Numbered from the stretch's first letter, positions 16,860-26,326 are shown. The stretch: DNA of 64,000 bases from CAZQVN01 sp964596775 (GCA_964596775.1 CAZQVN010000019.1:1-64000); one strand, 5' to 3'. Program-made: numbers and translations. The notes: a model not told the origin generated them from the letters alone.

Positions 16860-17723
16860 CTACGCCTTCGCGATCCTCGGCCCGAACGTCCAGGCGAGCG
16901 CTCCGACCAGGAGGCCGGCGATCGCGTCCACCGCATAGTGAAAACCGCCGTAGACGGTGCCGAGCGTGAGGAAGATCACCGGAAGCAGCATGATCCAGAA
17001 CAGCGGGCGCAGGTAGCGGAACGACATCCCGAGCATCGCCACCGAGGCGCCGATGTGGCTGCTCGGAAACGCCGACCCCTTGGACGACCCCGCCGACACG
17101 ATCGAGTTCGTGAGCTGCGGAAAGAACCACCCCTCGAGGTCCGGGATCGCCCGGGGGATCGACTCCTGCCAGTAGGGGCCGGTGACCGGGTAGAAGGTGT
17201 AGGTGAGGTAGCAGGCGTAGAACGTTCCGGCCACCACGGTCATCGCGGTGCGGAAGTGCTCCCGCTTCGCGAAGAGCCAGAGCGGCAGGAACAGCGCCGG
17301 CAGCTGGGCATAGTACATGAAGTATCCGAAATGGAGGATCTCGCCGATGATCTTCGACGGGAACGCCTCGCGGAACGCCGTGCACATGTGGGTGCCGAAC
17401 AGCGCCAGCTCCCACCCGATGACCGTGTCGTCGAAGAAACGCGACGTGAGAATCCGGTTCATGTGCCCGATGCCGGTGTAGAGGAACGTCATGATCAGCA
17501 CCGGATACCACTCGCGGACGAAGCGGAGCACCGGGCTCCGGTGCTGGAAGCGGATGAGCAGCGGAATGCCGGCGAGGATCGCGGAGTGGAACGCGAGGAT
17601 CTCGTACCAGTGCGCCGGCCGGTTCGGGTGCAGCAGCAGCAGCGCGTTGATCCCCACGTAGATGTACGTGAAGACGTCCAGCAGGCGGAATCCGTCCGCC
17701 GTGTTGCGCGCGGACGGGCTCAC
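16860..17723 (-). CDS. PAP2/Aur1-like membrane phosphotransferase, candidate sphingolipid headgroup enzyme
   Basis: This 287-aa integral membrane protein has about six helices. It carries PAP2-superfamily motifs in the form of the Aur1/inositol-phosphorylceramide-synthase branch (PAP2_3): GSAFPSSH (216-223, His223) and GGFHYAVD (259-266, His262 and Asp266). Upstream lies the branch-typical FYPVTGPY (177-184). The GTG start at 17723 overlaps the stop of the upstream gene as GTGA. It is the last gene of the ceramide-type operon, so a phospho-headgroup transferase or phosphatase acting on ceramide is the most economical role. That role is inference from motif and context. An ordinary lipid phosphatase remains possible. 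Confidence 0.8.
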   Translation of the reverse strand: MSPSARNTADGFRLLDVFTYIYVGINALLLLHPNRPAHWYEILAFHSAILAGIPLLIRFQHRSPVLRFVREWYPVLIMTFLYTGIGHMNRILTSRFFDDTVIGWELALFGTHMCTAFREAFPSKIIGEILHFGYFMYYAQLPALFLPLWLFAKREHFRTAMTVVAGTFYACYLTYTFYPVTGPYWQESIPRAIPDLEGWFFPQLTNSIVSAGSSKGSAFPSSHIGASVAMLGMSFRYLRPLFWIMLLPVIFLTLGTVYGGFHYAVDAIAGLLVGALAWTFGPRIAKA

Positions 17724-18706
17724 AGCCACCCCTCCGCCCGGTACCAGCGCACCGCATCGGCGAGCCCGGCATCGAGGTCGAGCGTCGGCCGGTAGCCGAG
17801 TTCGGCGCGGATCGGCGCGTCGTCGCAGGCCCAGCTCCGGGCGCCGAGTTCCCGGACCTTGTCGCGGTTCAGCAGGACGGGTGTTCCGGTCATGTCGGTC
17901 CACAGCTGCCCGATGCGGCCGACGGCCCGCACGACGCCCATCGGCACCGGGATCGCCAGCGGCGTCACGTCGAGGGCCTTCGCCATCGCCTCGAAGATCC
18001 CGCGCGACGTCCGGAGGTCTCCGTCGGTCACGTAGTAGATTCTTCCGGAAAGCGTCGACTCCGCGCCCGCGATCATTGCCCGGACGAGATCTGTCACGTG
18101 GATCATCGGGATCTTCTGGTTCCCGCTGCCGAGAACCGGCATGACCCGGAGGCGCAGCGCCTTGATGACCTTGAAGAAGTCCTTGTCGCGCGGGCCGTAG
18201 ACCGGGGGCGCGCGGAACGCCATCCACGGGACCGGTCCGGCCGCCTCGACGAGCGCGGTTTCGCCGGCGAGTTTCGTCCGCCCGTACGCGGAAATCGGGT
18301 GCGGCGGATCCTCCGCGGTGATCGGCGCATCGCCCGCCGGCGGTCCTCCGGCGGCCAGGCTCGACAGGTAGACGAGACGCGGCGGCGTGTCGCGCCCGGC
18401 CGCGGCCCGGGTGACCGCGTCGACGACGGCGCGGGAGCCCTGCGTGTTGATCGCGTCGTACTCCGCGTTGCTCCGGGCGCGGATGGCCGCGGCAAGGTGG
18501 AAGATCACGTCCATGCCGCGCGCCGCCTCGACGAGGCTCTCGGGATTCAGGAGGTCGCCCTCGTGGAGGAACACCCGGGAGGGGTCGATCCAGCGCGGGC
18601 TCTTCGGATTGCGGACGAGCGCGTGCACCTGGTGGCCGGCCTCGAGGAGCTGGTCCACGAGATGGCTGCCGATGAACCCGGTGGCTCCGGTCACGAGCGC
18701 CTTCAT
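17720..18706 (-). CDS. NAD(P)-dependent epimerase/dehydratase-type SDR, candidate ceramide reductase
   Basis: This 328-aa extended short-chain dehydrogenase has a Rossmann motif GATGFIG (7-13), the catalytic YGRTK (Tyr141, Lys145) and Ser116 in YLSSLA. In Caulobacter an epimerase-type SDR (CerR) reduces oxidised ceramide, and its gene is found with spt and the bacterial ceramide synthase. The same grouping here supports that role. The ATG overlaps the upstream stop as ATGA and the downstream GTG as GTGA. Sugar-nucleotide epimerase activity is the main alternative, but no glycan genes are nearby. Confidence 0.85.
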   Translation of the reverse strand: MKALVTGATGFIGSHLVDQLLEAGHQVHALVRNPKSPRWIDPSRVFLHEGDLLNPESLVEAARGMDVIFHLAAAIRARSNAEYDAINTQGSRAVVDAVTRAAAGRDTPPRLVYLSSLAAGGPPAGDAPITAEDPPHPISAYGRTKLAGETALVEAAGPVPWMAFRAPPVYGPRDKDFFKVIKALRLRVMPVLGSGNQKIPMIHVTDLVRAMIAGAESTLSGRIYYVTDGDLRTSRGIFEAMAKALDVTPLAIPVPMGVVRAVGRIGQLWTDMTGTPVLLNRDKVRELGARSWACDDAPIRAELGYRPTLDLDAGLADAVRWYRAEGWL

Positions 18707-19818
18707 GCGGGCCTCTCGTAGATCCGGTAGGTGCGGTAGACCCGGGCGCCGATGTTCTCCATCGGCTTCCGGATGGCCACGTTGTCCTCGAGCATCCAGG
18801 AAAACTCCCCCTCGCGGTACCCCTTGCCCCCGCCGTAGCGGAAGAGCTGGAGGTACATGAGCGCGTCCACGCCGGAACGGCGGTGTTCCGGCACCACGCC
18901 GAGCGTCAGCGTGCGGATCGACTTGATCTTCCGGGAGTGCCAGAGGAGCTTGATCAGGCCGAACGGGAACAGGCGTCCGTTCGCGTGCTTCAGCGCCTCG
19001 TAGGCATCGGGGAGCGACAGCGAGAAGCCGATCGGCTCTCCCGCCTTTTCCGCGATCATCACGAGTCCCGGGTCGACCACCGGCCGGAGTTCGCGGGCCA
19101 TGTGCTCGATCTCGGCCTCGGTCATCGGCACGAAGCCCCAGTTCTTCTCCCAGGACTTGTTGTAGAGCTCGCGGATGATCCGGACCTCCTCGCCGAAGCG
19201 CTTCATGTTGATGGGGCGGACGACGACGTCGGGATTCCGTTTCGCCACGATCTCGGCTCCCCGGACCAGGCGCTCGGGAGGGCGTTCGTCGTCGAGAAAG
19301 TAGGCCACGAGATCCTTCGCCTTCGCGAAACCGCAGGCGTCGAGCAGGGGCGGATACCAGCGCGGGTTGTACGTCATCATCACCTTCGGCGGCCCGTTCC
19401 AGCCGTCCACGAGCAGTCCCCATTCCTCGTTGCTGGAAAACGAGGCCGGGCCGCGCATCGCGGTGAGCCCGCGCTCCCTGAGCCATGCGGCCGCGGCATC
19501 GAACAGGGCCGCCGCCACCTCGCGATCGTCGATCGTCTCGAAGAACCCGAAGAAACCGATGTCCTCGTCGTGAAACTCCTGGTGATTCCGGTTCCAGATG
19601 GCGGCGATGCGGCCGACCACCGTGCCGTTCCGCTCGGCCAGAAACGGCTGCACTTCGGAGTGGAGGTGAAACGGGTGCTTCGTCGGATCGAACAGCTTCT
19701 TGAAGTCGCCGATCAGCGGGGGGACCCAGTCGGGGTCGCCCCGGTAAACGGTCCACGGAAACAGCGTGAACCGGTGCAGATCGCGGGCGGACCGGACGGG
19801 GGTTACGTTCAGGGACAT
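18703..19818 (-). CDS. GNAT-fold acyltransferase-like protein, candidate bacterial ceramide synthase
   Basis: This 371-aa protein has two GNAT-like halves. The N-terminal half includes FLAERNGTVVGRIAAIWN (about 59-76). The C-terminal half has LTLGVVPEHRRSGVDALMYL, the beta4/alpha3 acyl-CoA loop with R-R-x-G. It is annotated generically as a GNAT N-acetyltransferase in many genomes. The bacterial ceramide synthase (bCerS) of Caulobacter is a protein of this type, which N-acylates the sphingoid base intermediate. It lies 10 nt downstream of the serine palmitoyltransferase gene and overlaps the reductase gene by ATGA, so the operon context supports the call. Direct sequence identity to bCerS was not tested. 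Confidence 0.8.
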   Translation of the reverse strand: MSLNVTPVRSARDLHRFTLFPWTVYRGDPDWVPPLIGDFKKLFDPTKHPFHLHSEVQPFLAERNGTVVGRIAAIWNRNHQEFHDEDIGFFGFFETIDDREVAAALFDAAAAWLRERGLTAMRGPASFSSNEEWGLLVDGWNGPPKVMMTYNPRWYPPLLDACGFAKAKDLVAYFLDDERPPERLVRGAEIVAKRNPDVVVRPINMKRFGEEVRIIRELYNKSWEKNWGFVPMTEAEIEHMARELRPVVDPGLVMIAEKAGEPIGFSLSLPDAYEALKHANGRLFPFGLIKLLWHSRKIKSIRTLTLGVVPEHRRSGVDALMYLQLFRYGGGKGYREGEFSWMLEDNVAIRKPMENIGARVYRTYRIYERPA

Positions 19819-19828
19819 GAAGGCCGGC

Positions 19829-21085
19829 TTAAATGAGTCCGACTTTCTTGCCGATCTTCCTGAATGTGTCGAGGACGAAGTCCATCTGCTCGTCGGTGTG
19901 CGTGGCCATGTAGGAGGTGCGGATGCGGCAGGCGTTTTCCGGCACCGCCGGCGACACCACCGCGTTCGTGAAGATGCCGGCCTCCATGAGCGCCTTCCAG
20001 AACACGAACGTGCGGCCGCGATCGCCGACGATGATCGGGATGATCGGGGTTTCGCTCGTCGAGGTGTCGAAGCCCATGCTCCGGTAGCCTTCGTTCATCT
20101 TCCGGGTGATGTCCCACAGGCGCTCGCGGCGTTCCGGCTCGGCCTTCATGATGTCCAGGCACTTGTGAACCGTGGCCACGGCGTACGGGGGCAGGCTGGC
20201 GCTGAAGATCATCGGCCGGGCGATGTGCTTGACGTAGTCGATGACCTTGGCCTGGCCGGCGATCACGCCGCCGATCGAGGCGAACGACTTGGAAAACGTG
20301 CCCATCACCAGGTCGACGTCCTCGGTGAGGCCGAAGTGGGGCGGCGTACCGTCGCCCTTCGGGCCGAGAATGCCGAGCGAGTGCGCGTCGTCGCAGAGGA
20401 TGCGGGCGTTGTACTTTTTGGCGATGCGGACGATCTCCGGCAGGGGAGCGATGTCCCCCTCCATGCTGAACACGCCGTCCACGGCGATCAGGCGCCCCTT
20501 GTCCGGCTCGACCCTGGAGAGGATCCGCTCGAGGTCGGCCATGTCGTTGTGCTTGAAGCGCAGCGTCTTGCCGGGGGACAGGAAGCAGCCGTCGACCAGC
20601 GAAGCGTGATCCAGCTTGTCGATGATCACCACGTCGTCGCGGCCGACGAGCGTGGAGATGGTGCCGAGGTTCGTCTGGAAGCCGGTGGAGAAGACGAGCG
20701 CCGACTCCTGCCCCATGAACTCGGCCAGGTCGTGTTCCAGCGCCAGGTGCAGGTCGAGCGTTCCGTTGAGAAAGCGGCTGCCGGTGCATCCGGAACCGTA
20801 GTGACGGGCGGTTTTTTCCGCGGCGTCGAGGACCCGCTCGTCATGGGTCAGCCCGAGGTAGTTGTTCGACCCGATCATGATCCGCTTCTTGCCGTCGATG
20901 ACGACTTCGGTGCCCTCGGACCCGTCGATCGGTATGAAGTAGGGGTAGAAACCGGACGCCCGCGCTTCGTCGGCCTTGGTGAACGTCAGTGCCTTCTTGA
21001 ACACATCGGCATAGGCCTGTGCCTGTAGGGTCTCGGTGGCCGCCGGACTCGTGTCCGGGGCGCCCGAAAGGGGCGAATCTGTCAC
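19829..21085 (-). CDS. spt: Serine palmitoyltransferase-like alpha-oxoamine synthase
   Basis: This 418-aa PLP enzyme condenses L-serine with a fatty acyl thioester to 3-ketosphinganine, the first step of sphingolipid synthesis. The PLP lysine is Lys266 in GTFSKSFASIGG. This motif is typical of bacterial SPT, whereas KBL/BioF have a different, Gly-rich form. His160 (ring stacking) lies in DKLDHASLVDG and the PLP-contacting Asp/His in CDDAHSLG (231-238). NNYLGLTHDERV is the N-terminal signature. The GTG start at 21085 has an AGGAG ribosome site. It heads a four-gene operon behind a near-consensus promoter. KBL or BioF is the alternative but fits the motif and neighbours less well. Confidence 0.9.
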   Translation of the reverse strand: MTDSPLSGAPDTSPAATETLQAQAYADVFKKALTFTKADEARASGFYPYFIPIDGSEGTEVVIDGKKRIMIGSNNYLGLTHDERVLDAAEKTARHYGSGCTGSRFLNGTLDLHLALEHDLAEFMGQESALVFSTGFQTNLGTISTLVGRDDVVIIDKLDHASLVDGCFLSPGKTLRFKHNDMADLERILSRVEPDKGRLIAVDGVFSMEGDIAPLPEIVRIAKKYNARILCDDAHSLGILGPKGDGTPPHFGLTEDVDLVMGTFSKSFASIGGVIAGQAKVIDYVKHIARPMIFSASLPPYAVATVHKCLDIMKAEPERRERLWDITRKMNEGYRSMGFDTSTSETPIIPIIVGDRGRTFVFWKALMEAGIFTNAVVSPAVPENACRIRTSYMATHTDEQMDFVLDTFRKIGKKVGLI

Positions 21086-21202
21086 GCGGTTCTCCTGCGC
21101 AGGGAAAAGACGGGGCGGGGCGGGCCGGTCAGACCTGGAGCCATCTGAGACAGCGGATGTCTTGCCCCCGGGTCACCTTCAGACCCAACGTTACGAGGGG
21201 AC

Positions 21203-21232
21203 ACTATAGTAGTGGGTCAAAGGCGGTGTCAA
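21203..21232 (-). promoter_or_regulatory. Strong sigma70-type promoter of the sphingolipid operon
   Basis: On the reverse strand a perfect TTGACA (-35, at 21232-21227) is followed after 18 nt by TATAGT (-10, at 21208-21203; 5/6). A start near 21196 gives a leader of about 110 nt before spt. This is the closest match to consensus in the window. Confidence 0.8.
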
Positions 21233-21285
21233 CGCCTTTGTCCGGGCACTCGCTGAGGTCTAAATTGTTGTGATGAAATAATTAA

Positions 21286-21310
21286 GGGCGCGGAGCACCG
21301 CTCCGCGCCC
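21286..21310 (-). terminator. Terminator of the FN3-repeat protein gene
   Basis: A perfect 11-bp stem (GGGCGCGGAGC with GCTCCGCGCCC) and 3-nt loop lies 22 nt past the stop codon. On the reverse strand it is followed by TTAATTATTT. It also insulates the spt promoter just downstream. Confidence 0.75.
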
Positions 21311-21331
21311 TCGCCCCGACCCCGGCCGGGA

Positions 21332-24300
21332 CTACCTGCTGAAAACCACCTTCCTGAACTCGCGGAACTCGTTGGCCTGAATGCGGATGAAGTAGATTCC
21401 GACCGGCGCGCTCGCTCCCTGCGCATCCTTCCCGTCCCAGGCCCACGCCGTGCGTCCGCCGGGCTCCCCGTGGTGGACGGCGCGGACGAGACGGCCCCTG
21501 GCGTCGAGCACGTCGATCCTCAAACCCGCATCGACCGGGGCGGCCGGCACCTCGATCGTCAGGATGTCGGTGAACGGATTCGGCCCGACCCGGGACAGCT
21601 GAACGGTGGGCAGGGGCAGCAGGTCGTTGATGACCACCGATACCGGCAGACTCAGCGGGCTTTCCTCACCAATGTCGTTGATGGCGCTCACAGCGTAATC
21701 GACGGCGGTGGCCCGGCTGCTCAGCGTGTCCGTGCAGGTCGGGACCACGTGCGGGTCCTTCGTCATCCGGATCCAGGCGCTGTGCGGTCGCCGGCGGTAC
21801 ACGTGGTACCCGACGAGATTGAACTCCCCGTTCGGTTGCCAGACGAGCGTCACCAGCGTTCCGTTCCGCGTTGCCGTCAGCAGCGACGGAGCCAGCGGGG
21901 GGGCCGTGTCCGGGACCGGCAAGGTCACGGTGACGACATTGGACAGCACCGACCAGTTCGGCACCTCGTCCGCCGTTTTCAGGGCAAAGTAGTAAGTCGT
22001 TCCCGGCGTGAGACCGGTGACCGCCAGAGTATGGGCCGTGCCCGCGGGCCCGGGAACCGGGGCGCCGGGAAGAACGGTCGCGGCGTCGAAGGTGGCCGGG
22101 CCGAGCTGCTGCGGTGACCTCCGCACATCGAACTGCGCGGCCGTGCCGCTCGCCCCGTCGTCGCCGGGCGCGGTCCAGGTCAGCGTGAGCCCCGAGTAGG
22201 AAACGCCGGTGATCGCCAGGTTCGTGACGGCGGCCGGCGGCGTGGTATCCGCCGGAGGCGGTGGAGGCGGCGCCGCCGACGTGGCTCCGGGAGCCACGTT
22301 GGACAGGCCCGACCAGTTCGGCACCTCGTCCGCGGCCTTCAGGGCAAAGAAGTAGGTCGTGCCCGGCGTCAGCCCGGTGACCACCTTCGACTGGATCGTG
22401 CCGGCAACGGTCGGCGCGGGCGGGTTGCTCACCGCCACCGCGTTGCCGAAGTTTCCGTTCGTGATGTTGTGGGTGGCATAGCGGAGGTCGTAGACCGAAG
22501 CCGTACCGGAAGTTCCGTCGTCACCCGGGGCGGACCAGGAAACGGTGATGCTCGTGGCGGTCATCGCCGTCACCGAAAGGTTCGTCACCGCGGCCGGCGG
22601 GGTCGTGTCGGCCGGCGGCGGAGGGGGCGGAGGTGGCGGCGGCGGCGTGGTCGTGGCGCCCGCGGCCACGTTGGACAGGCCGGACCAGTTCGGCACCTCG
22701 TCCCGGGTCTTCAACGCGAAGTAGTACGTGGTCGACGGGGACAGGCCGGTAACCACCTGCGATTGCGTCGTTCCGGCTACCGCCGGCGCCTGGGTCGCCA
22801 CCGCGGTGGCCGCCGCGAAGTTCGCGCTCGTGATCGGCGCCGTGGACCGGCGCAGGTCGTAGGCCGCGGCGGTTCCGGTGGTCCCGTCGTCGCCCGGGGC
22901 CGTCCAGGACACCGTGATCCAGTTCGTGTCGGCGGCGGTCACCGACAGGTTCGTCACCGCGGCCGGCGGCGTCGTGTCGGCCGGCGGCGGCGGGGGAGGA
23001 GGAGGCGGCGGAGTGGCCGTGGCCCCCGAAGGCACGTTGGACATCCCGGACCAGTTCGGCACTTCGTCGCGCGTTTTCATCGCAAAGTAGTACGTGGTGG
23101 CCGGCGCCAGGCCGGTCACCGTCACTCCCTGGGTCGTTCCGGCGGCGGTCGGCGCCGGGGCGGTGACCGCGGCGGCCGCGGAGAAGTTCGCGCTCGTGAT
23201 CGGCGCCGTGGACCTCCGCAGGTCGTACGCGGTGGCGGTGCCGGAGGTGCCGTCGTCGCCGGGTGCGGTCCAGGACACCGTGAGGCTCGTGGTGTCGGAA
23301 CCGGTGATGGACAGGTTCGTCACCGCCGCCGGGGGCGTCGTGTCCGCGGGCGGGGGAGGCACGGCGGTGGTCACGGTCGGCGAATTGGACACCGACGACC
23401 AGTTCGGCACTTCGTCGGCGGTCTTCAGACCGAACCAGTACACCGTGCCCGGCGCCAGTCCGGTGACGGTCTTCGTCTGCGTGGTGCCCGCGGCGGTCGG
23501 CGCCGGCGGCGAGGTCACGATCGTTCCGCCGCTGAAGTTGCCGTTGTTGAGCTGGGCGCCGGAGTAGCGGATCTCGTAGGAGGTCGCGGTGCCGGTGGAG
23601 CCGTCATCCCCGGGAGCGGTCCAGGACAGCGTGGCGGTCGTCGTGGTGACGGCGGTCACGGAAAGATTGAGCACCTGGGCCGGTGGAGTCGTGTCCGGCG
23701 GGGGTGGCGGCGGGGTCGTCGTGCCGGTCGGAACATTGGAGATCGCCGACCAGTTCGGCACCTCGTCCGCCGTCTTCAGGGCAAAGTGGTAGAGCGTTCC
23801 CGCCGCGAGGCCGGTCACGGTTTTCGTCTGGGTGGTTCCGGCCGCGGTCGGCACCGGCGGGCCCGACACGAGAGTTCCCGAGCTGAAGTTGCCGTTGTTG
23901 AGCGCGGACGTGGAGTAGCGGATCTCGTAGGAGGTCGCGGTGCCGGTCGATCCGTCGTCGCCGGGAGCGGTCCAGGACAGCGTGGCGCTCGACGCGTTGA
24001 TGGCCGTGATCGACAGGTTCGTGACCGCCGCCGGCGGCACCGCGTCGGTGGTGGAGCCCGTCGTGGCCACGACCGTGTTGGAAATCGTCGACCAGTTGTT
24101 CACCTCGTCCCGCGTCTTGATGGCGAAGTAGTAGGTGTAGCCCGTTCCGAAGCCGTTGATCGTCATCGTTTCCGTGGTTCCGGCGCTGGCCGGGCTCGGC
24201 TCCGTCGTGATGTACCCGGCCCCGTCGAAATTGCCGGCATTGATCTCGTAGGTGGCGTAGCGCATGTCGTACTGGGTGGCCTTGCCGGTGTTGCCGTCGT

Positions 24301-26326
24301 CGCCGGGGGCGGTCCAGGCCAGGCTCACCGAGGTCGCGCCGGTGCCGGTCACCCGGAAGTCGGTGATCGCCGCCGGCGGGGTCGTGTCCCCGGCCAGGGT
24401 GGCCGCGGACGGGATGTTGGAAAGGGGCGACCAGTTGGGCATTTCATCGCCGACCTTGATGGCGAAGTAGTACACCGTCCCCGACTGCATGCCCAGCGTG
24501 GTCAGCTGGTGGACGGTTCCCGGCGGTCCGGGAGCCGGCTCGCCGACCACCGCGGCCGCCGAGTTGAAGTTGCTCGTGTTGATCGGAAACGTGGCGTAAC
24601 GCAGGTCGAACGAGGCCGCGGTCCCCGTGTTGCCGTCGTCGCCGGTGGCCGTCCACCGCACGGTGGCGGTCGTCGACGTCGTGGAGAGGATCGTGAGATC
24701 CGTCACCGCATTCGGCGGCGTAATGTCGCTGATGACCGTGGTGCCGGACACGACGTTGGACACCTGGCTCCAGTTGCCGGCCATGTCCCGCGTCTTGACG
24801 GCAAGGTAGTACAGCGTGTTCTGGGTCAGTCCGGTGACGATCAGCGCCTGCAGCTGGCCGGGAAGGCTCGGCAGGACCGTGGGCATGGCGGTGGCCGAGC
24901 TCCAGTTCTGTTCCGTGATCGGCGAGGTGGAGCGTCGCGCCTCGACGGCCACGGCCTGCCCCTCGGTGCCGTTGTCGCCGGAGTTCGACCACTGGATCTC
25001 GATCTGGTTGCTCCATGTCCTGGTGACCGCGAGATCGGACACCGGAGCGGGAGGAACGAGTTCGGGGGCCCACATCTCGCTGGTCAGGAGAATGCGCGCG
25101 TCGGACCATCCGATCGGCGGCAGCCCGGCCGCGGCCGAACCCATGAACGTGGTCAGATTGTTGTTGATGACGACGGCGCCGTTCGTGTAGTCGCGCCGCC
25201 ACAGGGTCATGCCGTTGTAGCTGGCCTGGTACGGCGGGCCGGTCGGGGTGCCGATCGGCTTGTCGAGTTCCGGATCCCACCAGATGGACGCGTGACCTCC
25301 GCCCCCTTCCGGGGCGTGGTCGATCGAAAAGTAGCCGTCCCGGAGCATCGTCGACGCCAGGCAGAACCGCTTCTGCTGATGGAACTCGGGAGTGCGCTGC
25401 GGCTCGAGGCGGTCGCCGAGGGCCCACTTCGTGTTGACCACGTTCATCCGGATCGGGCTGGCGCTGTAGTTGTCCTCGTCCTGGAAATAGCCGTACTGGC
25501 CGAACATCTTGCTGTTCCAGGTCCATCCCAGCGGGTGCCCCTCGGGGAGCCCCTTGAACGGGAACGTTTCGATCATCGCCCCGTTCATCTGGTAGAACGG
25601 GTTTCCGCCGTTGCCGATGATGATCTCGTCGGCCGGCATCGTGGCCCGGATCGCGTTGACGACCGCCTCGTTTCCGATCCGCCATGCGGCGTCCAGCTGC
25701 GACTGTCCGTCGGATTCGCCGTCCTGGTCCGAGTCGATCATCAGGGGGTTCAGCGTCGTGTTGTTGTTGATGAAGAAGATCCCCACCCAGACGTCGTCGA
25801 GAAGCACGCCGTCCCACGGGGAGGCGCCGTTCTGGAGAACGCTCTGGGTGATGAACCCCGGAAACCAGTCCGTGAACCGCTGCCCCTGGGCATTGACCGG
25901 GCAGGCGGCGGTCATGTTCGTCGTGCGCTTGAGCGGATGGTCGTAGATGAAGCCGCCCTGGGTGTTGCGGAGCCACCAGTTGTTCGCCTCGCACACCTCG
26001 TACATCTCCCGCCACTTGCTGCCCGCCGGAAACTGCGGCGCCGCTTCCCAGGTGCCGTTGATCGGGATGTAGGCGAGGATCTTGATGTCCGGATTGTACG
26101 AGCGGATCTCGGCGAGCACGGAGGCCGGAGCGTCCACGTCGAGGGAGATCGCGTCGTACTTCGCCAGCTTCTGGGCATCGCCGGGTTCAAAGTGGTTCCG
26201 ACCGTACAGGTTGAACGTCTTCGGCGTATCGAAACCATGGGCCGCAACCGGCAGTGCGGCAAGGGAAGCCAGCGCGAACGCCAGCGCGAACGTGTTCGGA
26301 AACCTTTCGTGCAGAACTTTCAGCAT
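21332..26326 (-). CDS. Giant exported protein: glycosidase-like N-terminal domain, ten FN3 repeats, sorting-type C-terminus (1664 aa)
   Basis: The ATG at 26326 has a GGGGAGAGGA ribosome site and a signal peptide (to about residue 28). Residues ~30-445 resemble putative glycoside hydrolases of the GHL15 kind: TIM-barrel-like strands such as YDAISLDVDAP, ILAYIPINGTWE, WDGVLLDDVW and AMIETFPF, with acidic residues at strand ends. Ten fibronectin type III domains follow (about 450-1560). Nine carry the near-identical WTAPGDDGxxGTA element and are separated by DTTPPAAVTNL and poly-Pro linkers. The end has VGPNPFTD, DARGRLVR and GIYFIRIQANE, a FlgD-like sorting domain. It is probably a surface carbohydrate-active protein. 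Catalytic activity is not proven. Confidence 0.88.
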   Translation of the reverse strand: MLKVLHERFPNTFALAFALASLAALPVAAHGFDTPKTFNLYGRNHFEPGDAQKLAKYDAISLDVDAPASVLAEIRSYNPDIKILAYIPINGTWEAAPQFPAGSKWREMYEVCEANNWWLRNTQGGFIYDHPLKRTTNMTAACPVNAQGQRFTDWFPGFITQSVLQNGASPWDGVLLDDVWVGIFFINNNTTLNPLMIDSDQDGESDGQSQLDAAWRIGNEAVVNAIRATMPADEIIIGNGGNPFYQMNGAMIETFPFKGLPEGHPLGWTWNSKMFGQYGYFQDEDNYSASPIRMNVVNTKWALGDRLEPQRTPEFHQQKRFCLASTMLRDGYFSIDHAPEGGGGHASIWWDPELDKPIGTPTGPPYQASYNGMTLWRRDYTNGAVVINNNLTTFMGSAAAGLPPIGWSDARILLTSEMWAPELVPPAPVSDLAVTRTWSNQIEIQWSNSGDNGTEGQAVAVEARRSTSPITEQNWSSATAMPTVLPSLPGQLQALIVTGLTQNTLYYLAVKTRDMAGNWSQVSNVVSGTTVISDITPPNAVTDLTILSTTSTTATVRWTATGDDGNTGTAASFDLRYATFPINTSNFNSAAAVVGEPAPGPPGTVHQLTTLGMQSGTVYYFAIKVGDEMPNWSPLSNIPSAATLAGDTTPPAAITDFRVTGTGATSVSLAWTAPGDDGNTGKATQYDMRYATYEINAGNFDGAGYITTEPSPASAGTTETMTINGFGTGYTYYFAIKTRDEVNNWSTISNTVVATTGSTTDAVPPAAVTNLSITAINASSATLSWTAPGDDGSTGTATSYEIRYSTSALNNGNFSSGTLVSGPPVPTAAGTTQTKTVTGLAAGTLYHFALKTADEVPNWSAISNVPTGTTTPPPPPPDTTPPAQVLNLSVTAVTTTTATLSWTAPGDDGSTGTATSYEIRYSGAQLNNGNFSGGTIVTSPPAPTAAGTTQTKTVTGLAPGTVYWFGLKTADEVPNWSSVSNSPTVTTAVPPPPADTTPPAAVTNLSITGSDTTSLTVSWTAPGDDGTSGTATAYDLRRSTAPITSANFSAAAAVTAPAPTAAGTTQGVTVTGLAPATTYYFAMKTRDEVPNWSGMSNVPSGATATPPPPPPPPPPADTTPPAAVTNLSVTAADTNWITVSWTAPGDDGTTGTAAAYDLRRSTAPITSANFAAATAVATQAPAVAGTTQSQVVTGLSPSTTYYFALKTRDEVPNWSGLSNVAAGATTTPPPPPPPPPPPADTTPPAAVTNLSVTAMTATSITVSWSAPGDDGTSGTASVYDLRYATHNITNGNFGNAVAVSNPPAPTVAGTIQSKVVTGLTPGTTYFFALKAADEVPNWSGLSNVAPGATSAAPPPPPPADTTPPAAVTNLAITGVSYSGLTLTWTAPGDDGASGTAAQFDVRRSPQQLGPATFDAATVLPGAPVPGPAGTAHTLAVTGLTPGTTYYFALKTADEVPNWSVLSNVVTVTLPVPDTAPPLAPSLLTATRNGTLVTLVWQPNGEFNLVGYHVYRRRPHSAWIRMTKDPHVVPTCTDTLSSRATAVDYAVSAINDIGEESPLSLPVSVVINDLLPLPTVQLSRVGPNPFTDILTIEVPAAPVDAGLRIDVLDARGRLVRAVHHGEPGGRTAWAWDGKDAQGASAPVGIYFIRIQANEFREFRKVVFSR

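Noticed and set aside
22600..23020. Poly-Pro-coding repeats as a CRISPR-like array
   Set aside because: The repeats are in frame within an FN3 protein and have coding periodicity; no spacer-like units.
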